Shown here one piece after another: positions 47,001 to 54,862 of a DNA stretch of 64,000 bases (position 1 is the first letter of the stretch; every line of letters begins with the position of its first letter). The notes below the pieces were generated by a model. It ran no database searches. It saw nothing but the letters and a program-made list of their open reading frames with translations, and was not told the origin of the DNA. A program made the position numbers and the translations under genes. The stretch lies in contig CAWAPD010000001.1 in NCBI GenBank assembly GCA_963783865.1, positions 1,216,558 through 1,280,557 on the forward strand. Direction: 5' to 3'. This DNA is from CAWAPD01 sp963783865. GTDB taxonomy: Bacteria > Actinomycetota > Thermoleophilia > UBA2241.

Positions 47001-48617
47001 GCGCTGCGCGCCGCGGTCGCCGCCGCCCGCGCCGGCGACGTCTTCCCGCTGCTCCTCGGCGCCTATGGGTGCGGGCCCAACTCGTTCGTCGAGCACTGCT
47101 TCAACGACCTCTTCGAGGACTACCCGCACGCCGTGCTCGAGACCGACGGCCACGGCGGCAAGGCCGGCTACGTCACGCGGGTGCAGGCGTTCCTGCACTC
47201 AGTGCGAGGCTCGCTGGCCGAGCGAGCGGAGATCGAGACGGCCGTCGACGCCGATGGCTCCGGCAGTGCCGACGACGCAGCTGGTAGTGCCAGCGACGCC
47301 GGTAATGCCGACGACTCCGGCTCCTTCGCCGGCCGCCTCGCCCGTTACGACCGTCCGCTACCACACAGCCTCGACGCCGGCGGCTACGACCGCTACGTGT
47401 TCGGTCACGTCGGCGGCGGCCTGGGCCGTCAGGTCGCGGCGGCGATGAGGGGACGCGGCCTCGCCGCCGACTACGCCGGCGAGGCCGACGGCGCCGCTCT
47501 CGCCGCCGCCCAGGGCGTCTGCAGCGGCAAGGAGTGCCTGCCCTACCAGCTCATCTGGGGCAGCATGGCGCGCTACTTCGAGCGGCACCCGCCGGCCGAC
47601 GGCGACGGCAAGACGCTGTTCCTCAGCATCGGCAACGGGTTCCAGGCCTGCCGCGCCAACCTCTTCCCGCTGGCCGAGGAGGTCGCGCTCGACCGCCTCG
47701 GCCTGGCAGGCCGGGTCGACGTCGGCGACTTCAGCCTCGTGACCGGCAACACGAAGATGATGCCGGTCGTCTGGGCCGCGGTCGTCGCCGTCGACCTGCT
47801 CAACATGATGCGCTTCTACCACCTGGCGACCGAGGCCGACCGCGGCGCCGCCGACGCGCTGTTCGACGCCTACTCGGACGAGCTCGAGGGGCTGCTCGAA
47901 GAGCCACGCCTGGGCGAGGGCATGCGCGAGGCGCTGGCCGAGGGCTGGCGCACCGTCGGCCGGGTCGAGGAGCTGATCGACCGCGCGGCCTCCGAGTTCA
48001 GGCAGCTCCCGCAGCGCGACGTGGACGGCGACCTGCGCGACGTGTTCCTCAACGGCGACATCTACCTGCGCGTCGACGAGTGGGGCAACGACGACCTGCA
48101 CCGCAAGCTCGCCGACCTCGGGCTGCGGACCATCTTCGAGCCGTTCGGCGAGCTGTTCGAGCTCATCGTGCTGCGCACCATCCAGGACGCCGGCCTGACC
48201 AGTCGCAGGGGCCTGAGCTGGACGGCCATGCTGCGCGCGATGCGCTACATCGTCGTGCGGCTGACGCACGCGGCGCGGCTGCACCAGCCGTGGGTCTTCT
48301 GGCAAGACGTGCACGAGGTCGAGGCCGAGAGCCGGCGCCTGGCCGGCGCCTACCCGTTCGGCGAGACGATCAGCACCGTCGGCAGCGCCCTGCTGGCCTG
48401 GCGGACCAAGCCGGTCGACGGCGTCGTGTCGGTGGCGCCCCGCGGCTGCGGGCCGGCCCTGATCGCCGAAGCGCAGCTTCGGCGCGAGGCCGGCCTTCCG
48501 ATCCTGTTCGTCTACAACGACGGCGACCCGATCGATGCGGCGCGTCTCGCCGGCTTCGCCTGGCGGCTGCGCTCGCGGGAGGCACGCCGGCCCGATCAGT
48601 CGTACCTTCCCGTCTGA
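44037..48617 (+). CDS. Giant CoA-substrate-specific enzyme activase (two BcrAD/BadFG domains plus DUF2229)
   Basis: This 1526-residue protein joins two ASKHA ATPase activase domains to 2-hydroxyacyl-CoA dehydratase-like modules. Domain 1 (about 15-285) has IGADFGKVTTS and a CSAGTG with Cys140; domain 2 (about 340-620) has LGLDLGSTGSKAALLD and CSAGTG with Cys476. These cysteines normally hold a shared 4Fe-4S cluster. DUF2229 and COG3581-like segments follow with many conserved cysteines (CGDRDCRNLC, GGNCPKYD, RRCSAAGSCAP, YGCGPNS, CSGKECLP). The family includes archerase-type activators of radical dehydratases, though the role of giant orphans is unclear. Three GC-hairpin linkers interrupt it. 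Confidence 0.85.
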   Translation: MSTKHHETPAAASRGFLIGADFGKVTTSLAWAEVGPDGRLAAVATRASRHLGEPLAPLLELYRELGHERIAGLAATGAFGDRLQAPVAAGLPDEVAQEQAVRALYPDGEALNVVRIGGSGYSVLTRDATGLFGFEANERCSAGTGETIEGLCSRLGCSLDEAIALAGEADESVAVTSRCAVFAKSELTHFANQGVPHGRLFRGVFDGVARNVHSLYDKQKVPGRVLAVGHGALIAPVVETFTRLAGVPVEAPDEAGVFEAIGALEFARRQAWEGVAWPADPAALVKPPEHRVRALAPAADGPGSVVRLEDGNGSAATTGWGSPEQDARSTPTPSSPVPTTAVLGLDLGSTGSKAALLDLTTGELLADVYRRTDGNPVQAAQALIAELREMSDAAVVGVGITGSGRDAAATVFRAAYPDDEDRLTVQNEIVAHATAAMRLDPDAGRSLSIVEIGGQDAKFINVKGGHIVESDMNRVCSAGTGSFLEEQALANGLDDIALFGELAARSTRPPDLGQTCTVFVADVAAEALADGYTRDDIFAGLQYSVIRNYKGRVMGERPFLDRVFFQGKPATSASLARTLAAVTGREVYVPPNPGAMGAIGIAQLAAVEIAKGNGNGGGAGDARAAARPGTGREPLDLARFLDARIAGTKEQRCGDRDCRNLCRLEVATVTVGDETRRIVSGGNCPKYDTVSAAGKLPKDAPDPYREREELLAGLIESPAGAAVGVTPVGLSVGLPWVHYLIDELPFFHALLTGLGFEVEVLRAGRDTLADGDRRCSAAGSCAPVKLLHGLTGEGLDALFLPVFVNTSYANGGAGRYTCPMTQGAPGMLERALVAEGSPTRIVAPVLMPDAKDQLDSDETREALRAALDEFIADANGGGGGGRGVLRRARPRLDAAAFARAYDDALERRRRFADGRLEIGARALVWARERDLPVVLIAGETHVIHEPELDSGIHELVAGNGAVPIPVDCFPVPDEVPPLLRVHWAAAGAALRAAVAAARAGDVFPLLLGAYGCGPNSFVEHCFNDLFEDYPHAVLETDGHGGKAGYVTRVQAFLHSVRGSLAERAEIETAVDADGSGSADDAAGSASDAGNADDSGSFAGRLARYDRPLPHSLDAGGYDRYVFGHVGGGLGRQVAAAMRGRGLAADYAGEADGAALAAAQGVCSGKECLPYQLIWGSMARYFERHPPADGDGKTLFLSIGNGFQACRANLFPLAEEVALDRLGLAGRVDVGDFSLVTGNTKMMPVVWAAVVAVDLLNMMRFYHLATEADRGAADALFDAYSDELEGLLEEPRLGEGMREALAEGWRTVGRVEELIDRAASEFRQLPQRDVDGDLRDVFLNGDIYLRVDEWGNDDLHRKLADLGLRTIFEPFGELFELIVLRTIQDAGLTSRRGLSWTAMLRAMRYIVVRLTHAARLHQPWVFWQDVHEVEAESRRLAGAYPFGETISTVGSALLAWRTKPVDGVVSVAPRGCGPALIAEAQLRREAGLPILFVYNDGDPIDAARLAGFAWRLRSREARRPDQSYLPV
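44981..45043. repeat. Perfect 21-bp-arm inverted repeat inside activase gene
   Basis: The left arm (44981-45001) and right arm (45023-45043) are exact reverse complements. A nested CCGAGC/GCTCGG pair lies at 45004-45009 and 45015-45020. It encodes the low-complexity linker between the two activase domains. Similar hairpins are at 45882-45914 and about 46668-46710 in the same gene. Confidence 0.75.
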
Positions 48618-48642
48618 GGGCGCGGCCGTCCCGGCCGCGCCC
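48618..48642. terminator. GC hairpin between convergent genes
   Basis: An 11-bp stem with a 3-nt loop starts just after the activase stop and precedes the convergent ABC permease end. It probably terminates the activase transcript. Confidence 0.55.
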
Positions 48643-48657
48643 GCCCTCGCAGATCCC

Positions 48658-49461
48658 CTACACGCGCACGTCGCGGCGCCGGAACCAGGCGAAGGCCACG
48701 GCCACGCAGACCAGCGTGAACCCGGCGAGCACGGCGATGTTCAGCGGGCGGAACCCGGTGTACATGGGCTCGGCCCCGCCGTAGTAGTGGAACAGCGAGA
48801 CCTTGAGCAGCGGCTCGGACCAGTGCGCGAGCGGCGCGACCGCGTTCAGCAGGTACGAGACGGCGGCGACCACGGTGGCGACACCGACGGCGAGCCCCCT
48901 CTTGCCGGTCGCGGCCCCGACCGCGAAGGCCAGGCAGCCGATGGCAAGCGCAAGGAGCGCCATCGACACGTGGCCGGCGGCCATCGACTTCGTGCTGAGG
49001 TCCATGTTCTCGAGAGCGACCCCGGCCAGCATGCCGAGAAAGTGGGCCAGCGCGAGGGCGACGACGCCGGTCACGAGCACGGCGAGCTTCTGGGCCAGCA
49101 GGCGCGTCCGCGTGACCGGGTAGGCGAGCAGGAGGCTGAGCGTACCCTCGTCCTCTTCGCCGGCGATCTGGGCCGCCGCCACGCCGACGGCGAATACGAC
49201 GAGGATCAGGGGGCTCATCAGCGACATCGTCTTGCCGTCGAGGTAGCCGATCGGCGTGGTGTAGCTCTCGCCGGCGCCCACGAACATGTTCTTGAACGCC
49301 TCGGGCAGGCCGTTGATCAGCGACTGCAGGCCCGAGGCGCTCTTGGCGATGCTGGGGTAGAAGGTGCACAGCCAGAGCGGCAGCAGCAAGAGACAGACCG
49401 CCCAGACGGGGAACGAGCGCCGCCGGTCGCGCAGCCCTTTGAGGAAGGCGTTACGCAGCAT
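48658..49461 (-). CDS. ABC-2 type transporter permease
   Basis: This permease of about 267 residues has six TM helices and the ABC-2 pattern PLILVVFAVGVAAAQIAGEEDEGTLSLLLAYPVTRTRLLAQKLAVL. It is the membrane partner of the upstream ATPase. The ATG at 49461 lies inside the last codons of that gene (11-bp overlap), which indicates coupling. The pair probably exports a lipid, drug or peptide. Confidence 0.83.
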   Translation of the reverse strand: MLRNAFLKGLRDRRRSFPVWAVCLLLLPLWLCTFYPSIAKSASGLQSLINGLPEAFKNMFVGAGESYTTPIGYLDGKTMSLMSPLILVVFAVGVAAAQIAGEEDEGTLSLLLAYPVTRTRLLAQKLAVLVTGVVALALAHFLGMLAGVALENMDLSTKSMAAGHVSMALLALAIGCLAFAVGAATGKRGLAVGVATVVAAVSYLLNAVAPLAHWSEPLLKVSLFHYYGGAEPMYTGFRPLNIAVLAGFTLVCVAVAFAWFRRRDVRV

Positions 49462-50419
49462 CGCCGGCCTTCGAGGGGGCGGCGGGGCCGGGCGGCGGAC
49501 CCGCCGTCGGCGGGTCCGCCGCCTCACCGCCGCCCCCGCCGTAGAAGTGCAGGAACACGTCTTCGAGGTCGGGCTCGCGGGCGGTCATGGTCACGACCTC
49601 GAAGCCGGCGAGCCGCTTGACGGCGGCATCGAGCGAGCCGGTCACGGTCATGCGCAGCCCGTGGTCGCTGGTCTCGACGTCGGAGACGCCGGGCACGCCG
49701 GCGAACGCCTCCGGCGCGACCGGCGTGCCGAACGTCACCTCGAGCTCGCGCACCGCTCGCCCGGTGAGCTCGGCGACGTCCTCGACGCCGACGATCCGGC
49801 CCTCCCGGATGAACGCCACCCGGTCGCAGACGCGCTGCACCTCGGGCAGGACGTGCGACGAGAGGAACAGGGTCTGCCCCGCTGCCCTGGCCTCGCCGAC
49901 CAGCTTGTAGAACTCCTGCTGGACGAGGGGGTCGAGGCCCGACGTGGGCTCGTCGAGGATCAGCAGTTCGGGCCGGTGCATCAACGCCTGGATCAGTCCC
50001 AGCTTGCGCTTGTTGCCGCTCGACAGGTCGCTGGTCTTGCGCGAGAGGTCGCAGTCGAGGCGCTCACACAGCTCGTCGACGTGCGCCGAGTCGACGCCGC
50101 CGCGGAGGGCACCGAAGTACTCGAGCAGGTCGCGTCCGGTCAGGTTGCGGTACAGGCTCAGTTCGCCGGGCTGATAGCCGGTGCGGCGCCGGATCTCGCG
50201 GCTGCCGCGTACGCTGTCACAGCCGAGCACCGTGGCCGACCCCGACGTCGGCCGGATGAGGTCGAGCAGCACGCGGATGGTGGTCGTCTTGCCGGCGCCG
50301 TTGGGACCGAGGAAGCCGAACACCTCGCCGCGGCGCACCTCGAGGTCGACGTCGGAAACGCCGACGGCCTTGCCGTAGCGCTTCGTCAGTCGTGCTGTGG
50401 TGATGACCGCTTCGGTCAT
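49451..50419 (-). CDS. ABC transporter ATP-binding protein (CcmA/NatA type)
   Basis: This 322-residue ATPase has Walker A GPNGAGKTT, Q-loop YQPGELSLY, signature LSSGNKRKLGL, Walker B LLILDEPTSGLDP and a C-terminal DUF4162-like extension. The signature has SSGNK rather than SGGQ, as in several antibiotic exporters. The last 25 residues are Gly/Pro/Ala-rich and include a perfect hairpin (49491-49523). The start at 50419 begins MTEAVITTARLTKRYG. Confidence 0.87.
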   Translation of the reverse strand: MTEAVITTARLTKRYGKAVGVSDVDLEVRRGEVFGFLGPNGAGKTTTIRVLLDLIRPTSGSATVLGCDSVRGSREIRRRTGYQPGELSLYRNLTGRDLLEYFGALRGGVDSAHVDELCERLDCDLSRKTSDLSSGNKRKLGLIQALMHRPELLILDEPTSGLDPLVQQEFYKLVGEARAAGQTLFLSSHVLPEVQRVCDRVAFIREGRIVGVEDVAELTGRAVRELEVTFGTPVAPEAFAGVPGVSDVETSDHGLRMTVTGSLDAAVKRLAGFEVVTMTAREPDLEDVFLHFYGGGGGEAADPPTAGPPPGPAAPSKAGDAA

Positions 50420-50456
50420 GCCGGGCGCCCCGATCCGTCGCCGTGCCGGCTCGCGC

Positions 50457-50996
50457 TCAGCATATAGCGACGAAGGCGACGCCGCCGCCGAGCGGCCGCG
50501 CCTCGCGGCCGAGGGCGGCGGCGTGGCCCGCCACCGCGGCGGTGTCGCCCGGCGGCGGGACGAGGGCGACGATCGGGCCGCGGGGGCAGAGGCGCGCGGC
50601 CGCCTTGAGCAGACGGAGCGCCTGCCCGGGCGCGGCCGCGCGCCCCCACGCCCGCGGCCCCAGCACGACCGCGTCGTAGCGGCGCCGGCTGAAAGCGGCC
50701 CCGGCGCCGTGGCGGCCGTCGACGATCGCCAGGCAGAGCTCCTCGGGCGTGATCGCGGCGACGAGCCCAATACCCGCCATGGCCGAGAGACCGGCCGCGA
50801 GACCGGGGTCGGGATCGAAGGCGTCGACCTCGTAGCCGGCCGCGAGCAAACGTGCGGCCTCTCCGCCGCCCCCCGCGGCGATCAGCACGCTTGCCGGCGC
50901 GGTGGGAAGGGCGGTAGGCCAGTCGTCCTTCGTCGTCGCGTCATCCATCGCCGGTTCATCCACCGTCGTCGCCTCGTCCCTCGCCGGTCCGTCCAC
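50457..50996 (-). CDS. SAM-dependent methyltransferase-like protein
   Basis: This protein of about 179 residues has an acidic Thr-rich N-terminus and a short Rossmann-like domain: VLIAAGGGGEAARLLAAGYEVDAFDPDPGLAAGL resembles the SAM motif I and acidic loop, and YDAVVLGPRAW a motif IV strand. It is shorter than usual class I methyltransferases. The GTG at 50996 is the longest reasonable start; ribosome site signals are weak. It lies between an amidohydrolase and an ABC operon on the same strand. The catalytic role is uncertain. Confidence 0.5.
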   Translation of the reverse strand: MDGPARDEATTVDEPAMDDATTKDDWPTALPTAPASVLIAAGGGGEAARLLAAGYEVDAFDPDPGLAAGLSAMAGIGLVAAITPEELCLAIVDGRHGAGAAFSRRRYDAVVLGPRAWGRAAAPGQALRLLKAAARLCPRGPIVALVPPPGDTAAVAGHAAALGREARPLGGGVAFVAIC

Positions 50997-51016
50997 GGCC
51001 GTCCGGGCGGTTGCGG

Positions 51017-51811
51017 CTACGTCCGGGCCCGCCCGAGCAGCCGCTCCGCATTGCCGCCCAGGATGGCGTCGAGGTCGGGCTGGGGCAGGCCGAGGGCCCG
51101 CAGCCGCCCGACCTCGACCGCCTGGTCGGCCCAGGGCCCGTCGCTGCCGAACAGCACTCGCTCGCTGCCGTGCGCCGCGAGGATCCCCTCGAACAGCGCG
51201 GGGTCGATCCAGCCCAGCGTGTACGCCGTGTCGAGATAGACGTCGCGGCCGGCGAGGTGGCGCAGCACGTCGTCCCACTGCTTCCAGCCGCCGAAGTGCG
51301 CGAGCGCCATCGTCAAGCCTGGGAACCGGTCGAGCACGCCGGCGAACATCGGCGGCGTCGAGTTGACGGTCGGGATCGCGAGGTCGAGGCCGGCGTGGAA
51401 GAAGACGATCATGTCGTGCTCGATCGCCGCCTCGTAGAGCGGGACCATCCGCCGCTCGTCGGGCCGGAGGCGCTGGAACTCGGGGTGCAGCTTGAAGCCG
51501 CGCAGGCCGAGCGCGCGCATGCGCGCGACCTCCTGCGCGGCCCCCTCGAGGTCGGGGTGCATGGCCCCGAACGCGGTGACGCGGCCGTCGAGTCCGGCAG
51601 CCCAGTCGTTGATCGCCGCGACGCTGTCGGGCTTGGTGGCCACCGGCTGGACGACCGCCCGGTCGACGCCCCCGCGGTCCATGGCGGCCAGCAGGCCGGC
51701 GACCGTGCCGTCGTAGGCCGGCGGCACCTTCGCGTTGGCCACCAGCGTGGCCATCGCCGGGCCGGCGAGGCGGTCGGGGAACGCGTGCGTGTGGATATCG
51801 ACGACGGGCAT
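51017..51811 (-). CDS. Amidohydrolase 2 family metal-dependent hydrolase/decarboxylase
   Basis: This 264-residue TIM-barrel enzyme has the N-terminal metal motif DIHTHAFP, GFKLHPEFQ, FFHAGLD, LAHFGG and a catalytic-type LFGSDGPW, like ACMSD/gamma-resorcylate decarboxylase relatives. It may cleave or decarboxylate a small cyclic acid. The ATG at 51811 is clear. It is followed by the methyltransferase-like gene on the same strand. Confidence 0.85.
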   Translation of the reverse strand: MPVVDIHTHAFPDRLAGPAMATLVANAKVPPAYDGTVAGLLAAMDRGGVDRAVVQPVATKPDSVAAINDWAAGLDGRVTAFGAMHPDLEGAAQEVARMRALGLRGFKLHPEFQRLRPDERRMVPLYEAAIEHDMIVFFHAGLDLAIPTVNSTPPMFAGVLDRFPGLTMALAHFGGWKQWDDVLRHLAGRDVYLDTAYTLGWIDPALFEGILAAHGSERVLFGSDGPWADQAVEVGRLRALGLPQPDLDAILGGNAERLLGRART

Positions 51812-51889
51812 CTCTCGCCCAGTCTGGCACAGCGGTGTACGGCAGCGAAAGCGGAAAGGGACGCCCGCCCCGCCGCCCCCGTATCTGCG

Positions 51890-53131
51890 CTACTGCGGTG
51901 GCTTACAGACGCTGCAAGGCCGGTAGCCCTGCGCCTTGGCCTGCGCCAGCGTGACCGCGATCTTGCTCTGCGACAGGTAGCGGCAGCCGGCCCGGTGGTA
52001 GCACTCGCCGGTCGCGGTGATGTAGACGATCGTGCCGCCGGGCGCGCTGCCGCCGCTCCCTCCTCCGCCGCCGGCGCCCACGACCGCGTTGGCGCGGCTC
52101 GTCACCTGGGCCCCGCTGCGCGAGAACGACCACGTCACGTGCCCGCCGGCCGTGATCGTCAGGGTGACCGTCCCGTTCTTCCAGGTGTCGTAGATCGTCG
52201 CGCCGGTCGCGCGGAGACGACCGATGGTGGCCTGCGTGGGATGACCGTAGCTGTTGGGACCGACCGAGATCACGGCGTAGCGCGGGCGGGCCTCCCGCAG
52301 GAACCACGACGAGGTCGCGTACGCCGAGCCGTGGTGGGCGACCTTCAGCAGGTAGAGCGGCGGGGCGCGCGCCAACTCGCCCCCGACGAGGGTCTCCTCG
52401 GGACCGCTCGAGTCGCCGGTGAGCAGCACCTCGCGCCCGCCGGGGTCGAGCAGCAGGACGATGCTGTCCTCGTTGGTGTCGCCGACCAGGTGGGACGGCG
52501 CCAGCACCTTCACCGGCAGGCGGCCGAAGCGGAGCGTGGCGCCCTCCCGCACGCTCACGGTGCGGGCGCCGACGGCGTGGATCGCGGCGACGAACTGCCC
52601 GTACGTCCACGTGGATGAACCCTCGTCGGTGACGACCTGCCCGGGGCGATAGCGCCGGATGACGGCGGCCAGGTCGCCGATGTGGTCGGCGTCGGGGTGG
52701 CTGGCCACGACCATGTCGAGGCGCGAGACGCCGAGGCGCGAGAGCTGGGTCTCGACGGCGCCGGCGGCCTCCGACGGGCCGCCGTCGATCAGCCCCGTCC
52801 AGGAGCCGTTGCGGACGATGATGCCGTCGCCCTGGCCGACGTCGACGAAGACGATCTTCGTGACGCCGGCGCCGGTCGATGAAGCAGAGCCCCCGGAGGG
52901 CTTGGTCGACGGCTTCGACGACGGCCGCGCCGTCGGCTTCTTCGTGGCCTTCGGCTTCGCCGAGGCATGCTTCGCGCGAGTGGGGGAGGGCGACGCGGGC
53001 GCGCCAGCCGGCGTATCGGCCGAGCACGCCGCCAGCAGAAGCGCGACGCCGACGGCCAGCGCGAGCGCCGCGCCTCGCACCCGCCTCGCACCCCTCGCCC
53101 GCTGCCGACTGTCGTCTCCACGCTCTCGCAT
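51890..53131 (-). CDS. ComEC-like metallo-beta-lactamase lipoprotein with Cys-rich C-terminus
   Basis: A lipobox (LLLAAC, Cys36) and a Lys/Pro/Ser-rich linker precede a ComEC-type hydrolase domain (about 90-330): FVDVGQGDGIIV, ASHPDADHIGDL, LLTGDSSGPEE and KVAHHGSAYATS. The C-terminal about 45 residues (GECYHRAGCRYLSQ, YRPCSVCKPP) form a small zinc-ribbon-like Cys/His module seen on some extracellular nucleases. It lacks the ComEC membrane channel, so it is probably an anchored extracellular hydrolase. It occupies the place where an integron integrase would be expected, next to the attI-like region. Confidence 0.85.
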   Translation of the reverse strand: MRERGDDSRQRARGARRVRGAALALAVGVALLLAACSADTPAGAPASPSPTRAKHASAKPKATKKPTARPSSKPSTKPSGGSASSTGAGVTKIVFVDVGQGDGIIVRNGSWTGLIDGGPSEAAGAVETQLSRLGVSRLDMVVASHPDADHIGDLAAVIRRYRPGQVVTDEGSSTWTYGQFVAAIHAVGARTVSVREGATLRFGRLPVKVLAPSHLVGDTNEDSIVLLLDPGGREVLLTGDSSGPEETLVGGELARAPPLYLLKVAHHGSAYATSSWFLREARPRYAVISVGPNSYGHPTQATIGRLRATGATIYDTWKNGTVTLTITAGGHVTWSFSRSGAQVTSRANAVVGAGGGGGSGGSAPGGTIVYITATGECYHRAGCRYLSQSKIAVTLAQAKAQGYRPCSVCKPPQ

Positions 53132-53245
53132 GCTTCGACCATCGTACTCTCCGGTTTGGACGGAGCCAGCGGAAGACGTTCACGCGGATCGGCGCGGCAG
53201 CAGACGTGCCAAACGAAGGGAGACATACTTGCGCAGACTGCCGTT

Positions 53246-53354
53246 GTGACTTACGCGATCTTACGCACGGCCCTTACGTTCGATCGATGCAATGCCGAAG
53301 ACAAGAGCATAGGGTGACTGTCGTGTTACGCAATCTGCACAATTGTTGTTAGGC
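53246..53354 (+). other. attI-like recombination region ending in GTTAGGC
   Basis: The first cassette junction GTTAGGC is at 53348-53354 but has no attC arms upstream. Instead the region holds four TTACG repeats (53251, 53261, 53274, 53326), the last as GTTACGCA. This resembles the GTTACGCA direct repeats of attI1 that bind IntI. It also precedes an array on the expected side. No integrase gene is adjacent. The assignment is by layout and motif only. Confidence 0.55.
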
Positions 53355-53379
53355 GCGGTCACCGGAGGTCGGTGTGAGC

Positions 53380-54108
53380 ATGGCGGTCCAGACGGCTGAG
53401 AACGCTTCCGCGAATGCGACGCACGCGCGCCTGGCAACGCTCGTCATCACTTCCAGCGTTGCGGCAATGGTCTGCTTCTGGCTGCCGTCGTCGCCATAGG
53501 GATTCCGCTCGAGAAACCTACTCGCTGGCGTGGTGGCAGTTCGTCCGCATCGCCGGCTTCGCCGGCTTCTGGCTTGCCGTACTTGGCCTCGTGCTCGGCG
53601 TTGTCCTTCTGGCGGCGGCGCGGGATGCGAACCAAGTGGCTCGGGTCTCTGTGCCGTTGGGTTCGGTCTGGTGGCTCTGGCCGTCGCCGGCCTCGGCGTC
53701 ACGCGCGCCGACATGCCGCTCGACTGGCTCCACAACCGCTCGAACCGTCCAGCGCACATCTCGATTCCCTGGGCCCGGAGCAAGTCGTGCGCACTACTAC
53801 ACCTCGCAGGACCTCTCGACCCAGTACCGGCTCCAGACCCCGCCGCTCGCGCCGCCATGCGCGCACCCCACGCCACGTTGCCGGGCAGCCTGTATCTAGT
53901 GGCCGGCGTCGACAGCCTGCGCATCCGGCCGCTCGTCAACGCCTCGAACCCCGCCGATTCGACCCACCGCAGCTTCGTGGCTACCTACAGGGCACGGGTG
54001 ACCGACTATAGCGGCGGGCCCCCGGGCACCCCAGAGGGCGAGCTTGTCGTCCTTGTTCGCCGGCCCGCAGGCCCGTGGCAAGTCAGCTCGGTCAGCGATG
54101 GGCCGTGA
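53380..54108 (+). pseudogene. Cassette 1: membrane protein gene broken by several frameshifts
   Basis: Four reading-frame pieces line up into one plausible membrane protein: MAVQTAENASANATHARLA (from 53380), then LLLAAVVAIGIPLE, then LAWWQFVRIAGFAGFWLAVLGLVLGVVLLAAARDA, then FGLVALAVAGLGVTRADM through GELVVLVRRPAGPWQVSS to the stop at 54106-54108. Each step shifts the frame the same way, about 53460-53500, 53530 and 53655. It has three TM-like segments and a C-terminal beta-rich domain. Whether it is real decay or base loss is unclear. Confidence 0.55.
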
Positions 54109-54122
54109 GCAATGCTCGACGC

Positions 54123-54215
54123 GCCTAACAAGCAGATCGAGCAGACGCCGCTCGGCGTATGCTTCGGGGCGCAGCGCAGCTGACGGCGGCGCTGCTCATC
54201 TGCGACACGTTAGCC
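54123..54215 (+). repeat. attC 1
   Basis: Core sites are GCCTAAC and GTTAGCC. Arms AAGCAGATCGAGCAG/CTGCTCATCTGC make it a variant of the AGCAGTTCGAGCAG subtype. Confidence 0.88.
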
Positions 54216-54255
54216 AGAATCCGAGATGCCTGACGGGAACTTGGTGGCCAAGCAC

Positions 54256-54728
54256 ATGCCGACGGCGTACCACCGGGCGAGGTCCACTGCGGTCTCTCGC
54301 TGATCGCCTTGGTACTTGCAGCCTCGGTCTTGGCCGGCTGCGGCGGCGACCCGTTCGTCGGAACCTGGCGGCCTTCCGCCGAGCCGACCGGCGTGCAATC
54401 CGAGCTTGTGGTCGTGAGGTCGGGCGACGGCTACCGTGCCATCTCCCTGAGGCGCGAGTCCGACGGCACCTGGACGAGTCCGGGCTGGATCACCCTCAGC
54501 CGCCAAGGCAACGAGCTGAGCGCCACCTTGAAGGCGATCACGCCCGCGGGCGTGCCCATTGGCGTGGCCCACCACTGGGTCATCGACTACCTGCCGGCGA
54601 CGCGGCACCTCCAGCTCATCGAGACCCCAGGCGCCGCGCAGCCCCTCGAGTTCCAGCGCAGCAGTTCGGCCACGGCTCTGCCTTCGCCGGTCAACTTCGC
54701 AGGTCCGACGGCCTATCCGGGCCAGTAG
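54256..54728 (+). CDS. Cassette 2: lipoprotein of unknown function (probable frameshift in signal peptide)
   Basis: An ATG at 54256 gives MPTAYHRARSTAVSR and then stops; one base shift near 54300 joins it to LIALVLAASVLAGCGGDPFVGTW, a good lipobox. The mature domain of about 125 residues is beta-rich (GTWRPSAEPTGVQSELVVVRSGDGYRAISL, HHWVIDYLPATRHLQLIETP) and ends at 54728. Such cassette lipoproteins are probably displayed on the outer membrane face. Without the shift, translation would begin at TTG 54309. Confidence 0.65.
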
Positions 54729-54750
54729 CTCGAACGGTGATTGGTCATCT

Positions 54751-54838
54751 GGCTAACAAGCACATCGAGCAGGCTCGCAGTAGGGTTGTGCCAGACAGTG
54801 AGCGGCGGTCCGAGCTGCTCATGTGCAACACGTTAGGC
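54751..54838 (+). repeat. attC 2
   Basis: Cores GGCTAAC and GTTAGGC; interior of the GGCTCGCAGTAGGGTTG subtype. Confidence 0.9.
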
Positions 54839-54862
54839 AGGGTCGCCGGAGGTCAGCGCGAG

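Noticed and set aside
43953..47198. 1081-codon minus-strand open frame
   Set aside because: It is antisense to the activase gene, rich in Arg, Ala, Gly and His with no motifs, as expected for a shadow in high-GC coding DNA.
53348..54108. Integrase gene in cassette 1 or just upstream
   Set aside because: No frame in this stretch or in the divergent gene shows tyrosine recombinase motifs (R...HxLRH...Y); the pieces look like a membrane protein and the divergent gene is a ComEC-like hydrolase.
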